Part shown: positions 37,623 to 46,392 of the stretch, piece after piece
How the letters are laid out: the number at the start of each line of letters is the position of its first letter
How positions within the stretch are numbered: position 1 is the stretch's first letter
Origin: Agrobacterium pusense
GTDB lineage: Bacteria; Pseudomonadota; Alphaproteobacteria; Rhizobiales; Rhizobiaceae
Assembly (NCBI RefSeq): GCF_900102105.1
Contig: NZ_FNBB01000002.1
Coordinates: 186,001 to 250,000, forward strand
DNA length: 64,000 bases
Direction of reading: 5' to 3'
Made by a program: the position numbers and the translations under genes
The notes under the pieces: model-generated
Databases searched by the model: none
What the model saw: only the letters and a program-made list of their open reading frames with translations
What the model was told of the DNA's origin: nothing

Positions 37623-38503
37623 TTCAGCCACCTTTCGCTGCGGGCGCGCAGCCAGATATACAGTGCATTGGCAATGCCTGTCACGACGATCATGCCGAAG
37701 GCGAGCGCGTAACCGAGATGCGGATTGCCGAGAACGTCGCCGCGAATCTGCGCGAAGAGCAGGATCGGTACGATGTTGAGCGAGGAGCCGGTGAGCGCAA
37801 TTGCGGTGGCCACTGCGCCGAAGGCATTGGCAAACAGCAGCGACATGGTGCCGAGCAGCGACGGCAGCAAGATCGGAAAGGCCACCATGCGCCAATATTG
37901 AAAGCCGGTGGCTCCGAGAATTTCCGCCGCTTCGCGCCATTCGCGCTTCAGGCCGTCAAGCGCGGGCGTGACGATGAGGATCATCAGCGGAATCTGGAAG
38001 AACAGATAGGTGACGGTGAGACCCCAGAAGGACAGGATGTTGAAGCCGAGCATCCTGAGATCGATGCCGACCTGCGTCTTCAGGAAGACGGTCAGGAGGC
38101 CGACCGGGCCAAGCGTGGCGATGAAGGCGAAGGCAAGCGGTACCCCGGCGAATTGCGAGGCGACGCCTGAAAAGGTGAGAAGCGGTCCGCGGATACGCTG
38201 CGGCAGACCACCGAGCACTACGGCCGCGGCGACGGCAAAGCCGATCAGGCAGCCGAGCGCTGCAGAAGCGAGGCTGATCTTTATCGAGATCCAGTAGGCC
38301 GAAAGGATGGATGCGGTAAAAAGCCCTGCAATATTTTCAAGCGTGAAAGTTCCGTCTGTCCGCTGGAACGCGCCAACGACGATCTTCATCGTCGGCATAA
38401 TCAGAAACAGCAGCACAAAAACGGCAAAAGGTACGACGCCTATCCAATGCAGCGGCAGCTTTCTGCGCGCGTCGGATGGTCCGCCGGTGTTGGTTGATGG
38501 CAT
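37619..38503 (-). CDS. ABC importer permease 1 (PotB-like)
   Basis: A 294-residue inner-membrane permease from the ATG at 38503 (MPSTNTGGPSDARRKLPLHW), preceded by ggggacaagg. It has about six segments and the EAA loop (REAAEILGATGFQYWRMVAF). A TTG four codons upstream is a weaker start. A hairpin terminator separates it from the binding-protein gene, so the permeases are probably expressed by partial read-through. Confidence 0.92.
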   Translation of the reverse strand: MPSTNTGGPSDARRKLPLHWIGVVPFAVFVLLFLIMPTMKIVVGAFQRTDGTFTLENIAGLFTASILSAYWISIKISLASAALGCLIGFAVAAAVVLGGLPQRIRGPLLTFSGVASQFAGVPLAFAFIATLGPVGLLTVFLKTQVGIDLRMLGFNILSFWGLTVTYLFFQIPLMILIVTPALDGLKREWREAAEILGATGFQYWRMVAFPILLPSLLGTMSLLFANAFGAVATAIALTGSSLNIVPILLFAQIRGDVLGNPHLGYALAFGMIVVTGIANALYIWLRARSERWLK

Positions 38504-38557
38504 CCTTGTCCCCAAACGCCGTTTTCAAACGGTCTGTCTATAAAGGTCTATATTATA

Positions 38558-38591
38558 AAAGAAGCACCCCGGCTTTGATCGGCCGGGGTGC
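38558..38591 (-). terminator. Intra-operon attenuating terminator after the binding-protein gene
   Basis: Ten-base perfect stem gcaccccggc/gccggggtgc (38564-38573 and 38582-38591) followed leftward by TTCTTTT, 12 bases after the binding-protein stop and 60 bases before the first permease. It would make the binding protein more abundant than the permeases. Confidence 0.75.
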
Positions 38592-38603
38592 GTTTTCAAC
38601 AAT

Positions 38604-39710
38604 TTACTTCACGTTCGCGCCGACAACGCTATCCCAGCCGCCCGTGACGGCCGCCTTGTTGGCATCGACTTCCTCGAGCGTCGGGAAGATCGCCTTTTCA
38701 TAGGCTGCTGCCGGCGGCAGGCTGTCGATCAGGTCCTGCGGAACCTTGCCGGCCTTGACCATGGCGTTGAAGCGGATCGGGTGGCAATAACCCTTCAGCC
38801 AGCCGAGCTGACCGTCGTCGGAGTAGAGGTGCTCCATCCACAGCTTGGCAGCATTCGGATGCGGGGCGTAAGCGGAAATGCCCTGCACGTAAACACCGGC
38901 GAGAACGCCCTTCTCGGGAACGACGACTTCCGTCGGCGGGTTGTCGTTCAGCGTCTTCTTCCAGGACAGCGCATTATAGTCCCAGGCAACGATAATCGGC
39001 GTGGCACCCTGTGCAAGTGTACCAGCCTTGCCAATAGTCGGCAGGAAGTTGCCAGCCTTGTTGAGGTCGGCGAAATATTTCAGGCCCGCTTCACCGGCTT
39101 CCTTGCCGGATTTTGCTCCGGTTGAAAGACCGGCGGCGAGAACACCGAGGATCGCCTGGTTGGAGGCGCGCGGGTCACCCGCAAGCGCGACCTGACCGGA
39201 ATAGTCAGCCTTCAGAAGGTCTGCCCAGTCCTTCGGCGTTTCCTTGACAAGATCCTTGTTCACGAAGAAGGACATCACGCCGTAATAGTCGCCGTACCAG
39301 TAACCTTCGGGATCCTTGACGTTGTCAGGAATTTCGTCCCAGGTGGAGACCTTGTAGGGCTGCAGCAGGCCTTCGGCCTTCATCTGCGGGCCGAAAGCAA
39401 GACCGACGTCAATGACGTCAGGCGCCTGCGGGCCCTTATTGTCCTTGTTTGCCTTGACTGCTTCGACTTCGTCGGCGGAGCCGGCGTCGGGGTTCAGTTC
39501 ATTGACGGTGATTTCCGGATATTTCGCCTTGAAGGCGGCGATCACGTCGCCGTAACCACACCAGTCGTGCGGCAGGGCGATGGTGGTCAGCATGCCTTCC
39601 TTCTTGGCGGCGGCGATCAGTTCGGCGCTCGGCTCAGCGGCGGCAATAGCGGTGGAGGCGATGACCAGTGCGGTGGTTGTAGCAAGCAGTCGGCGGCAGT
39701 GAGAGATCAC
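38604..39710 (-). CDS. ABC importer periplasmic solute-binding protein
   Basis: A 368-residue exported protein with a signal peptide (MISHCRRLLATTTALVIAST, cleaved near AIAAAEP) and a type II periplasmic binding fold (KYPEITVNELNPDAGSADEV, YGVMSFFVNKDLVKETPKDW, GYCHPIRFNAMVKAG). The family covers polyamine-, iron- and phosphonate-type binders, and the ligand cannot be read directly. Position next to the RpiR regulator and the amino-alcohol gene set suggests a related nitrogenous solute, which is inference. The start follows gaggagaaaaaagtg. Confidence 0.88.
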   Translation of the reverse strand: MISHCRRLLATTTALVIASTAIAAAEPSAELIAAAKKEGMLTTIALPHDWCGYGDVIAAFKAKYPEITVNELNPDAGSADEVEAVKANKDNKGPQAPDVIDVGLAFGPQMKAEGLLQPYKVSTWDEIPDNVKDPEGYWYGDYYGVMSFFVNKDLVKETPKDWADLLKADYSGQVALAGDPRASNQAILGVLAAGLSTGAKSGKEAGEAGLKYFADLNKAGNFLPTIGKAGTLAQGATPIIVAWDYNALSWKKTLNDNPPTEVVVPEKGVLAGVYVQGISAYAPHPNAAKLWMEHLYSDDGQLGWLKGYCHPIRFNAMVKAGKVPQDLIDSLPPAAAYEKAIFPTLEEVDANKAAVTGGWDSVVGANVK

Positions 39711-39998
39711 TTTTTTCTCCTCTTCGTGTTCTCATATTGCGGACGCTGATACGGATTCTCGATGAAGCTAATGTGACGGCTGGATGGCAATTCATTTATC
39801 CGGATTCCGCCACTTTAAACCCATTTTCCGCCATTATCGGGCTTTTTGCCAGCAATTGCGGGAGTTGACCGTTTTTGTCCGTTAGACCAGATGCGTTCCC
39901 CAGCTTGGTTTTTCCCCTGCTTTATCGTGCTGGTAGCGATCGCAGGTATCCAATCAGCGTGCGGCATCGGCGTCAAGTCGTATGCCGGCTACGCATAT

Positions 39999-40877
39999 TC
40001 ACGTTCTATCAGGACGTCGGAACAGGCGTGTCTGTTCAAACAGGCCCTCCAGTGCGTTCATGCGTTCCTTGGTTTCGTCCCACGTGCCGCTCTGCACCGC
40101 TTCGATCAGCGCCTCGACGACAAAAAGCGTAACGACAGACGAATCCCACGCGGACGGGGCCTCTATTTTGACCCGGAAAATATGCAGCGCATGACGCGCC
40201 ACCGGCGATGTCCACTGGTCGGTAAAGAGGATGATCTGCACTCCATTTGCCTTGGCCACCTCTGCCAGCGTCGTCATATCGTGCTCGTAACGGCGGATGT
40301 CGAAAATGACGAGCACATCGCCGGCGCTCATATTCAGCATATATTGCGGCCAGGCGCTGGAGTTGGACGACATCAGCGTTGTCTTCGGCCGTATCACCTG
40401 CATGTGGGTGAAGAAATATTCGGCAATCGCACCGGTGATGCGCCCGCCGACGAAGTAGATGCTGCGCTTGCGGTCGGAAAGCAGCGCGGCGGCATTGTCG
40501 AAGACGGCGGTATCGAGATCCCCAAGCGTATCGCGCAGATTGCCGGTAATGGCGTCGGCGAAACGGTTGAGAATGTGCAGGCCCGGCGCATTGGTTGCCC
40601 AGCGGTCATGTTTGGCCACCGGACCGGAGATCGTCGCTTCCAGCTCCTGGTGCAGATGCGCCTGAAATTCGGGGTAGCCCTTATAGCCGAGCTTCTGCAC
40701 CATCCGCGCCACTGTCGGGGTGGAAACACCGGCATTTTCGGCAATCGTGGTGATGCTGCCGAGGCCGGACACCGGATAATTGCCGAGCAGGCTTTCTGCC
40801 AGCCGTTTTTCGGAACGTGTCAGCGCGTCGTAATGGGCATGGATGACGTCCGACACGGTGGCCGCGGTGTTGCGCAA
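39999..40877 (-). CDS. MurR/RpiR-family transcriptional regulator
   Basis: A 292-residue regulator with an N-terminal RpiR helix-turn-helix (about 1-80, LTRSEKRLAESLLGNYP, ITTIAENAGVSTPTVARMVQ, KLGYKGYPEFQAHLHQEL) and a C-terminal SIS sugar-phosphate-type domain (about 125-260, RSIYFVGGRITGAIAEYFFT, MSAGDVLVIFDIRRYEHDM). SIS domains sense phosphorylated metabolites. It lies between the leftward ABC importer and the rightward catabolic genes, the natural position to control both. Confidence 0.93.
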   Translation of the reverse strand: MRNTAATVSDVIHAHYDALTRSEKRLAESLLGNYPVSGLGSITTIAENAGVSTPTVARMVQKLGYKGYPEFQAHLHQELEATISGPVAKHDRWATNAPGLHILNRFADAITGNLRDTLGDLDTAVFDNAAALLSDRKRSIYFVGGRITGAIAEYFFTHMQVIRPKTTLMSSNSSAWPQYMLNMSAGDVLVIFDIRRYEHDMTTLAEVAKANGVQIILFTDQWTSPVARHALHIFRVKIEAPSAWDSSVVTLFVVEALIEAVQSGTWDETKERMNALEGLFEQTRLFRRPDRT

Positions 40878-40947
40878 ATCTTTCCCCTTCCGGTCTTTCT
40901 GCCGGTGTGTGCGCTAAAATAAACATCTCTGCCCGTGATTGAGTCAA

Positions 40948-41009
40948 TGGAAAAATGAAGAGAAAATTTCAAAATTCCATTTGACACCCGCCATAATGTG
41001 AAGAATTCT
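40948..41009 (+). promoter_or_regulatory. Promoter and possible RpiR operator of the catabolic operon
   Basis: TTGACA (40981-40986), a 17-base spacer and AATTCT (41004-41009) form a promoter 43 bases before the amidohydrolase gene. Just upstream, TGGAA (40948-40952) and TTCCA (40975-40979) form an interrupted palindrome around gaaaatttc. This is a candidate operator for the divergent RpiR regulator, by position only. Confidence 0.5.
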
Positions 41010-41051
41010 TTTCGCCGTTAGGGAAGACGGTTTTCCGGGTGGGGTACGTGC

Positions 41052-41825
41052 ATGACGGTGCGTTCGCGGTTTTTCACAGAAGCGGAAGGGCAGGCCGTTG
41101 GCATCGAGAATGCCGGTGCGGCGGGCGATGTCCTGCTCGTCTGCGAACATGCTTCGGCCACCGTTCCGCAAAGATTCGGCACGCTCGGCCTGTCGCCCGA
41201 GGTTCTTTCAAGTCATGTGGCATGGGACCCCGGCGCTCTGGCTGTTGCCCGTCTGCTTTCGGAGAAGCTCGACGCGACGCTCATTTATCAGAGGTTTTCC
41301 CGCCTGGTCTATGATTGCAACAGGCCCCCCGAATCGCCGTCCGCCATGCCGGTAAAAAGCGAAGTATATGATATTCCAGGCAATTTCGACCTCACCGAAG
41401 CGGAGCGGTTTGCCCGAACGTCAGCGCTGTATGTGCCGTTTCACGACCGGGTGAGTGAGATCATCGCCGAGCGGCAGGCGAAGGGCCGCAAGGTGGTGGT
41501 GGTGACCATCCACAGTTTCACGCCGGTTTATCACGGCCGGTTCCGCGAGGTTGAGATCGGCATCCTGCATGATACCGACAGCCGTCTCGCTGACGCCATG
41601 CTGACAGGCGCCGAAGGGGCCTCGCTCACGGTCAATCGCAACGATCCTTATGGCCCGGAAGATGGCGTGACGCATACGTTGCGACTCCATGCGCTGCCGG
41701 ACGGGCTTTTGAACGTCATGATCGAGATCCGCAACGATCTGATCGCCGATGAAGGAGAGCAGGCGAACATCTCCGCATTTCTACACGAGCTTATGGGGAA
41801 GGCACTCGCATCGATCGACGAGTGA
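41052..41825 (+). CDS. N-formylglutamate amidohydrolase family protein
   Basis: A 257-residue metal-dependent amidohydrolase of the FGase (HutG-like) family. It shows VLLVCEHASATVPQRFGTLG, the HVAWDPGALAVARLLSEKLD block, SRLVYDCNRPPESPSAMP and VVVVTIHSFTPVYHGRFREV. Canonical members release glutamate from N-formyl- or other N-substituted glutamates. It is the first gene of the rightward set; no histidine-degradation genes are nearby, so a role in hydrolysing a gamma-glutamyl intermediate made by the downstream ligase is more likely here. That role is inference. Confidence 0.88.
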   Translation: MTVRSRFFTEAEGQAVGIENAGAAGDVLLVCEHASATVPQRFGTLGLSPEVLSSHVAWDPGALAVARLLSEKLDATLIYQRFSRLVYDCNRPPESPSAMPVKSEVYDIPGNFDLTEAERFARTSALYVPFHDRVSEIIAERQAKGRKVVVVTIHSFTPVYHGRFREVEIGILHDTDSRLADAMLTGAEGASLTVNRNDPYGPEDGVTHTLRLHALPDGLLNVMIEIRNDLIADEGEQANISAFLHELMGKALASIDE

Positions 41826-42038
41826 GGGAGCAAGGGCCGGCCGATGGTGAACACACCGGGGTCAGGCATCGAAGGGAGACTGCCGCCATCCGGTCAAAGA
41901 AGCCGGAAAACGAAGCGGTACGGGAACAGCAGATGCGTGCGGCGCGATCCGGGAGTTTCCTGATGGCGCCGAAGACTGGGGCACAATCGGCCAATAACGG
42001 CTGACTGGCTTGTTTTTTTCTTATCAGGAGAGAAGGGC

Positions 42039-43553
42039 ATGGACAGTTCATCGTCAGGCGTCAGCTACAAGAAAGCTGATGCATCCTATTTCGAAAAACG
42101 CGGACTATCCCGTTATGCGGGCGTGTGGTCGCTCTGGTCGCTTGGCGTCGGCGCGGTCATATCAGGGCATTTTTCCGGATGGAATTTCGGTTTCTCCACC
42201 GGCGGCTGGGGCGGCATGCTGGTGGCGGGCATCATCATCGCCATCATGTATCTAGGGCTGACATTCTCGATCGCCGAAATGAGCCCGGCGCTGCCCCACA
42301 CGGGTGCGGCCTATTCCTTCGCTCGCACGGCCATGGGCCCATGGGGCGGCTTCATCACCGGCCTTTGCGAGAATGTTGAATACGTGCTGACGCCGGCGGT
42401 CGTCGTCACCTTCATCACAGCCTATGTGAACTCGATTCTCGGCCTCGATCCGGCCTATTCACCCTTCGTGTGGATAGCGTTTTACGCTATATTCCTTGCG
42501 CTCAACGTCTTCGGGCTCGAGCTTTCATTCAAGGTGACGCTCGTCATCACGCTGATTTCGCTAGCCGTTCTGGTGTTCTTCTGGATCAGTGCCATTCCCA
42601 ATATCGATTTTTCGCGTTTTGCGCTCAACATCGGCGTCGGACCTGATGGCAAGGCGGTGGAACTGCCGGAGGGCGGTGGCTCGTTCTTCCCGTTCGGTTT
42701 TTCGGGCGTTCTCGCCACGCTGCCTTTCGCGGTCTGGCTGTTCCTCGCCATCGAGCAGCTGCCGCTCGCGGCTGAGGAATCCGTCGATCCGAAACGCGAC
42801 ATGCCGAAGGGTATCATCCTTGGCATGGTCACGCTGATGGTTTCGGCCTTCATGATTGTGCTGCTCAACCCGTCGCTGCCGGGCGTCGGCGCCTTCCATC
42901 TCAGCTCCTCGCTTGAGCCGCTGCTTGATGGCTTCAAGGCGATCTATGGCGATGGCGGTGTCGTGCTGCTTGGTCTCGTGGCGCTCACGGGCCTGATCGC
43001 AAGTTTTCATACGATCCTCTATGCGCAGGGTCGCCAGATCTATTCGCTGTCGCGTGCGGGTTATTTCCCGACCGTGCTGTCGATCACCCACTCGAAATAC
43101 CGCACGCCATACGTGGCCAACATCACCGGCGCGATCGTCGGCCTTGCGGTCATGCTGGTCATCTGGTTCGCGCTGGGTGCGGAACAGGGCGGCAGCATCA
43201 TCGGCAGCGTGCTTTTGAACATGGCCGTGTTCGGCGCGATGTTCTCCTACATCATGCAGGCGATTTCCTTCATCCTGCTCCGCAAGAACCTGCCGCATAT
43301 CGAGCGGCCGTTCCGTTCGCCCTTCGGCATTCCAGGTGCGGTGCTGACTGTCATCATCGCCATCGTCACGCTGCTTTACCAGATCCAGGATCCGAACTTC
43401 ACAAAGGGCGTGCTCTGGGTCGCCGTCTGGTTTGCGGTCGCCATCGCCTATTTCGCTTTCATCGGCCGTCATCGCCTCATCCTCTCGCCGGAAGAGGAAT
43501 TCGCGCTGGAGCACAAGCAGGCTGCCATGGCAGCGGCGGCTGCAAAGGCCTGA
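42039..43553 (+). CDS. Amino-acid/ethanolamine-type permease (APC superfamily)
   Basis: A 504-residue, about 12-segment inner-membrane permease. LGVGAVISGHFSGWNFGFST, MSPALPHTGAAYSFARTAMG, CENVEYVLTPAVVVTFITAY and AIEQLPLAAEESVDPKRDMP are characteristic of the ethanolamine permease (EAT) branch of the APC superfamily. The start follows aggagagaagggc. It sits between the amidohydrolase and the glutamine-synthetase-like ligase, which points to import of an amine or amino alcohol as growth substrate. Confidence 0.88.
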   Translation: MDSSSSGVSYKKADASYFEKRGLSRYAGVWSLWSLGVGAVISGHFSGWNFGFSTGGWGGMLVAGIIIAIMYLGLTFSIAEMSPALPHTGAAYSFARTAMGPWGGFITGLCENVEYVLTPAVVVTFITAYVNSILGLDPAYSPFVWIAFYAIFLALNVFGLELSFKVTLVITLISLAVLVFFWISAIPNIDFSRFALNIGVGPDGKAVELPEGGGSFFPFGFSGVLATLPFAVWLFLAIEQLPLAAEESVDPKRDMPKGIILGMVTLMVSAFMIVLLNPSLPGVGAFHLSSSLEPLLDGFKAIYGDGGVVLLGLVALTGLIASFHTILYAQGRQIYSLSRAGYFPTVLSITHSKYRTPYVANITGAIVGLAVMLVIWFALGAEQGGSIIGSVLLNMAVFGAMFSYIMQAISFILLRKNLPHIERPFRSPFGIPGAVLTVIIAIVTLLYQIQDPNFTKGVLWVAVWFAVAIAYFAFIGRHRLILSPEEEFALEHKQAAMAAAAAKA

Positions 43554-43617
43554 TGCTTAAACAAACGGGCGGCCGCAACCCGGCCGCCCGGTCACGACAA
43601 TAAAGGGAACGGATAAA

Positions 43618-44985
43618 ATGACGAGCTACACATTTGACGCGCTTAAAATGGATGTCGCCGAAGGGCGCATCGACACGGTTCTGGCCTGCCTTGTCGACAT
43701 GCAGGGGCGTCTGATGGGCAAACGGTTCCAGGCTGAATTCTTCGTCGAAAGCGCCTTTGAGGAAACCCATAGCTGCAACTATGTGCTTGCCACCGACATG
43801 GAGATGGAGACCGTTCCCGGTTACAAATCCTCCAGCTGGGAGAAGGGTTACGGCGATTATGTCCTGAAGCCCGATCTTTCGACGCTGCGCCGTGTGCCGT
43901 GGCTGGAAGGCACGGCGCTGGTGCTGTGCGACGTGCTCGATCATCACACTCACGAAGAGGTTCCGCATTCGCCGCGCGCACTTCTCAAGAAGCAGGTGGC
44001 TCGGCTGGAGGCCATGGGGCTGAAGGCCTATATGGCGACCGAACTTGAATTCTTCCTCTTCGACCAGACTTTCGACGCGGCGCGCGCCAGCGGTTACAAG
44101 GGGCTGAACCTCGCCAGCGGCTATAATGAAGATTACCATATCTTCCAGACGACCAAGGAGGAAGATGTGATGCGGGCGCTGCGCAAGGGCCTGCAGGGGG
44201 CCGGTATTCCGGTTGAAAATTCCAAGGGCGAAGCGTCCGCGGGGCAGGCGGAGATCAATGTTCGTTATGCCGATGCGCTGACCATGGCAGACAGGCACGC
44301 GATCATCAAGAACGCCACCAAGGAGATCGCGTGGTCCAAAGGCAAGGCCGTGACGTTCCTCGCCAAGTGGAACTACAATGCCGCCGGCAGTTCCTCACAT
44401 ATTCACCAGTCGCTGTGGAGCCTTGACGGGAAGACGCCCGCGTTCCTGGACAAAGATGCGGAGCACGGCATGTCGCAATTGATGCGGCATTATGTTGCCG
44501 GGCTGCTGGCCCACGCCAGTGAAATTACTTATTTCCTCGCCCCGTACATCAATTCCTACAAGCGTTTCATGGTGGGTACCTTCGCGCCCACAAAAGCGAT
44601 CTGGAGCCTCGACAACCGCACGGCGGGATATCGCCTCTGCGGAGCCGATACCAAGGGCATCCGCATCGAATGCCGCGTGGGCGGCTCCGATCTCAACCCC
44701 TATCTCGCCATGGCCGCCCTGCTTGCAGCAGGCATTGACGGCATCGAAAATAAACTTGAACTTGAGCCCGAATTTATCGGCGATGCCTATGGCGGCAAGG
44801 ACGTGCGCGAGATACCCAAGACATTGCGTGACGCCACCGCGTTTCTGGACGGATCGAAAATGCTGCGCAGCGCCTTTGGCGACGATGTGATCGATCATTA
44901 CGTCCGCGCCGGGGCGTGGGAACAGGAAGAATACGACCGCCGCGTGACCGACTGGGAAGTGGCACGCGGTTTCGAACGAGCCTAA
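43618..44985 (+). CDS. Glutamine-synthetase-like gamma-glutamyl-amine ligase
   Basis: A 455-residue type I GS-fold ligase. Catalytic-domain motifs are present: ATELEFFLF, SKGEASAGQAEIN (the NKGE.GPGQ equivalent), SSSHIHQSL, NSYKRF and ECRVGGSDLNPYL. The N-terminal beta-grasp (TVLACLVDMQGRLMGKRFQA) differs from true glutamine synthetase around the ammonium-binding loop. PuuA, IpuC and GlnA3/GlnA4 enzymes of this group couple glutamate to polyamines, isopropylamine or ethanolamine using ATP. With an ethanolamine-type permease upstream and two oxidoreductases downstream, an amino-alcohol substrate is the best guess. Confidence 0.9.
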   Translation: MTSYTFDALKMDVAEGRIDTVLACLVDMQGRLMGKRFQAEFFVESAFEETHSCNYVLATDMEMETVPGYKSSSWEKGYGDYVLKPDLSTLRRVPWLEGTALVLCDVLDHHTHEEVPHSPRALLKKQVARLEAMGLKAYMATELEFFLFDQTFDAARASGYKGLNLASGYNEDYHIFQTTKEEDVMRALRKGLQGAGIPVENSKGEASAGQAEINVRYADALTMADRHAIIKNATKEIAWSKGKAVTFLAKWNYNAAGSSSHIHQSLWSLDGKTPAFLDKDAEHGMSQLMRHYVAGLLAHASEITYFLAPYINSYKRFMVGTFAPTKAIWSLDNRTAGYRLCGADTKGIRIECRVGGSDLNPYLAMAALLAAGIDGIENKLELEPEFIGDAYGGKDVREIPKTLRDATAFLDGSKMLRSAFGDDVIDHYVRAGAWEQEEYDRRVTDWEVARGFERA

Positions 44986-45003
44986 TCATTACGGGAAAAC
45001 ATC

Positions 45004-46392
45004 ATGACCATGATCCAGAATATCTCGCCCATCGACGGCTCGATTTATGCCGAGCGGGAGGCGATGTCGCTGGAGGCGGCACGGGCCGCCGTTTCAAAGG
45101 CGCGCAAGGCGCAGAAGGACTGGGCTCGACGCCCGCTTGAGGACCGCGTTCAGCTGGTTCTGAAAGGTGTCGCACGCCTCAACGAGATGGTGGATGAGGT
45201 CGTGCCGGAACTTGCCCATATGATGGGCCGTCCGGTGCGCTATGGCGGCGAGTTCAAGGGGTTTAACGAACGCTCCAACTATGTCGCCTCCATTGCAGCC
45301 GATGCGTTGGCGCCGCTCGTCATCGAGGAAAGCGGCAATTTCGAACGCCGCATCGAGCGTGAGGCGCATGGCGTGGTCTTCGTCATAGCGCCCTGGAACT
45401 ATCCTTACATGACGGCGATCAACACCGTCGCGCCGGCTTTGATGGCCGGCAATACGGTCGTCATCAAACATGCGGCGCAGACGCTGCTGGTGGGCGAGCG
45501 CATGGTGCGGGCTTTTGTCGAGGCCGGTGTGCCTGACGATGTTTTCATCAATGTCTTCCTCGACCACGGCACGACCTCGGCGCTCATTTCCGACGGCCTT
45601 TTCAACTTCGTCAACTTCACCGGTTCGGTGGAAGGCGGCCGCGCGATCGAGCGCGCCGCTGCCGGCACCTTCACCGGTCTCGGGCTTGAACTCGGCGGCA
45701 AGGATCCCGGTTACGTCATGGAAGATGCCGATCTCGATGCCGCCGTCGATACGCTGATGGATGGCGCCACCTATAATTCCGGGCAATGCTGCTGCGGCAT
45801 CGAGCGCATCTACGTCAACGAAAACCTCTATGACGCCTTTGTCGAGAAGTCGGTCGCGTGGGTGTCAAACTACAAGCTCGGCAATCCGCTGGAGCAGGAA
45901 ACCACGCTCGGGCCGATGGCCAACAAGCGTTTTGCCAAGGTGGTTCGTGCGCAGATTACCGATGCCGTCTCGAAGGGGGCCAAAGCACTGGTCGATCCGA
46001 AGCTGTTCCCTGCCGATGATGGTGAGAGCGCCTATGTCGCGCCGCAAGTCCTCGTCAATGTCGATCATTCGATGGAGTTCATGACCGAAGAAACCTTCGG
46101 CCCGGCGGTGGGCATCATGAAGGTGAAGAACGACGACGAAGCCATCGCCCTGATGAATGACAGCAAATACGGGCTGACCGCCTCACTCTGGACACAGGAT
46201 GCCGCCCGCGCCGGGCGCATCGGTCGCGAAATCGAAACCGGCACCGTGTTCATGAACCGCGCGGACTATCTCGACCCGGCGCTTTGCTGGACCGGTGTGA
46301 AGGAAACGGGCCGTGGCGGTTCGCTCTCCGTCCTCGGTTTCCAGAACCTGACCCGTCCGAAATCCTACCATCTGAAGAAAGTCACGAAATGA
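45004..46392 (+). CDS. Aldehyde dehydrogenase
   Basis: A 462-residue NAD(P)-dependent ALDH. VFVIAPWNYPYMTAINTVAP is the cofactor site, the general-base Glu lies in LELGGKDPGYV and the nucleophile Cys in YNSGQCCCGIERI (about residue 266). TEETFGPAVGIMKVKNDDEA is the usual C-terminal block. Start at the ATG at 45004 or two codons later. It begins 18 bases after the ligase gene, and its TGA overlaps the iron alcohol dehydrogenase ATG, so the pair is translationally coupled. Likely step: aldehyde to acid of a gamma-glutamyl intermediate. Confidence 0.93.
   Translation: MTMIQNISPIDGSIYAEREAMSLEAARAAVSKARKAQKDWARRPLEDRVQLVLKGVARLNEMVDEVVPELAHMMGRPVRYGGEFKGFNERSNYVASIAADALAPLVIEESGNFERRIEREAHGVVFVIAPWNYPYMTAINTVAPALMAGNTVVIKHAAQTLLVGERMVRAFVEAGVPDDVFINVFLDHGTTSALISDGLFNFVNFTGSVEGGRAIERAAAGTFTGLGLELGGKDPGYVMEDADLDAAVDTLMDGATYNSGQCCCGIERIYVNENLYDAFVEKSVAWVSNYKLGNPLEQETTLGPMANKRFAKVVRAQITDAVSKGAKALVDPKLFPADDGESAYVAPQVLVNVDHSMEFMTEETFGPAVGIMKVKNDDEAIALMNDSKYGLTASLWTQDAARAGRIGREIETGTVFMNRADYLDPALCWTGVKETGRGGSLSVLGFQNLTRPKSYHLKKVTK

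Noticed and set aside
41052..41825. Histidine-utilisation (hutG) assignment
   Set aside because: No hutH, hutU, hutI or hutF gene nearby; the neighbours point to amine catabolism instead.
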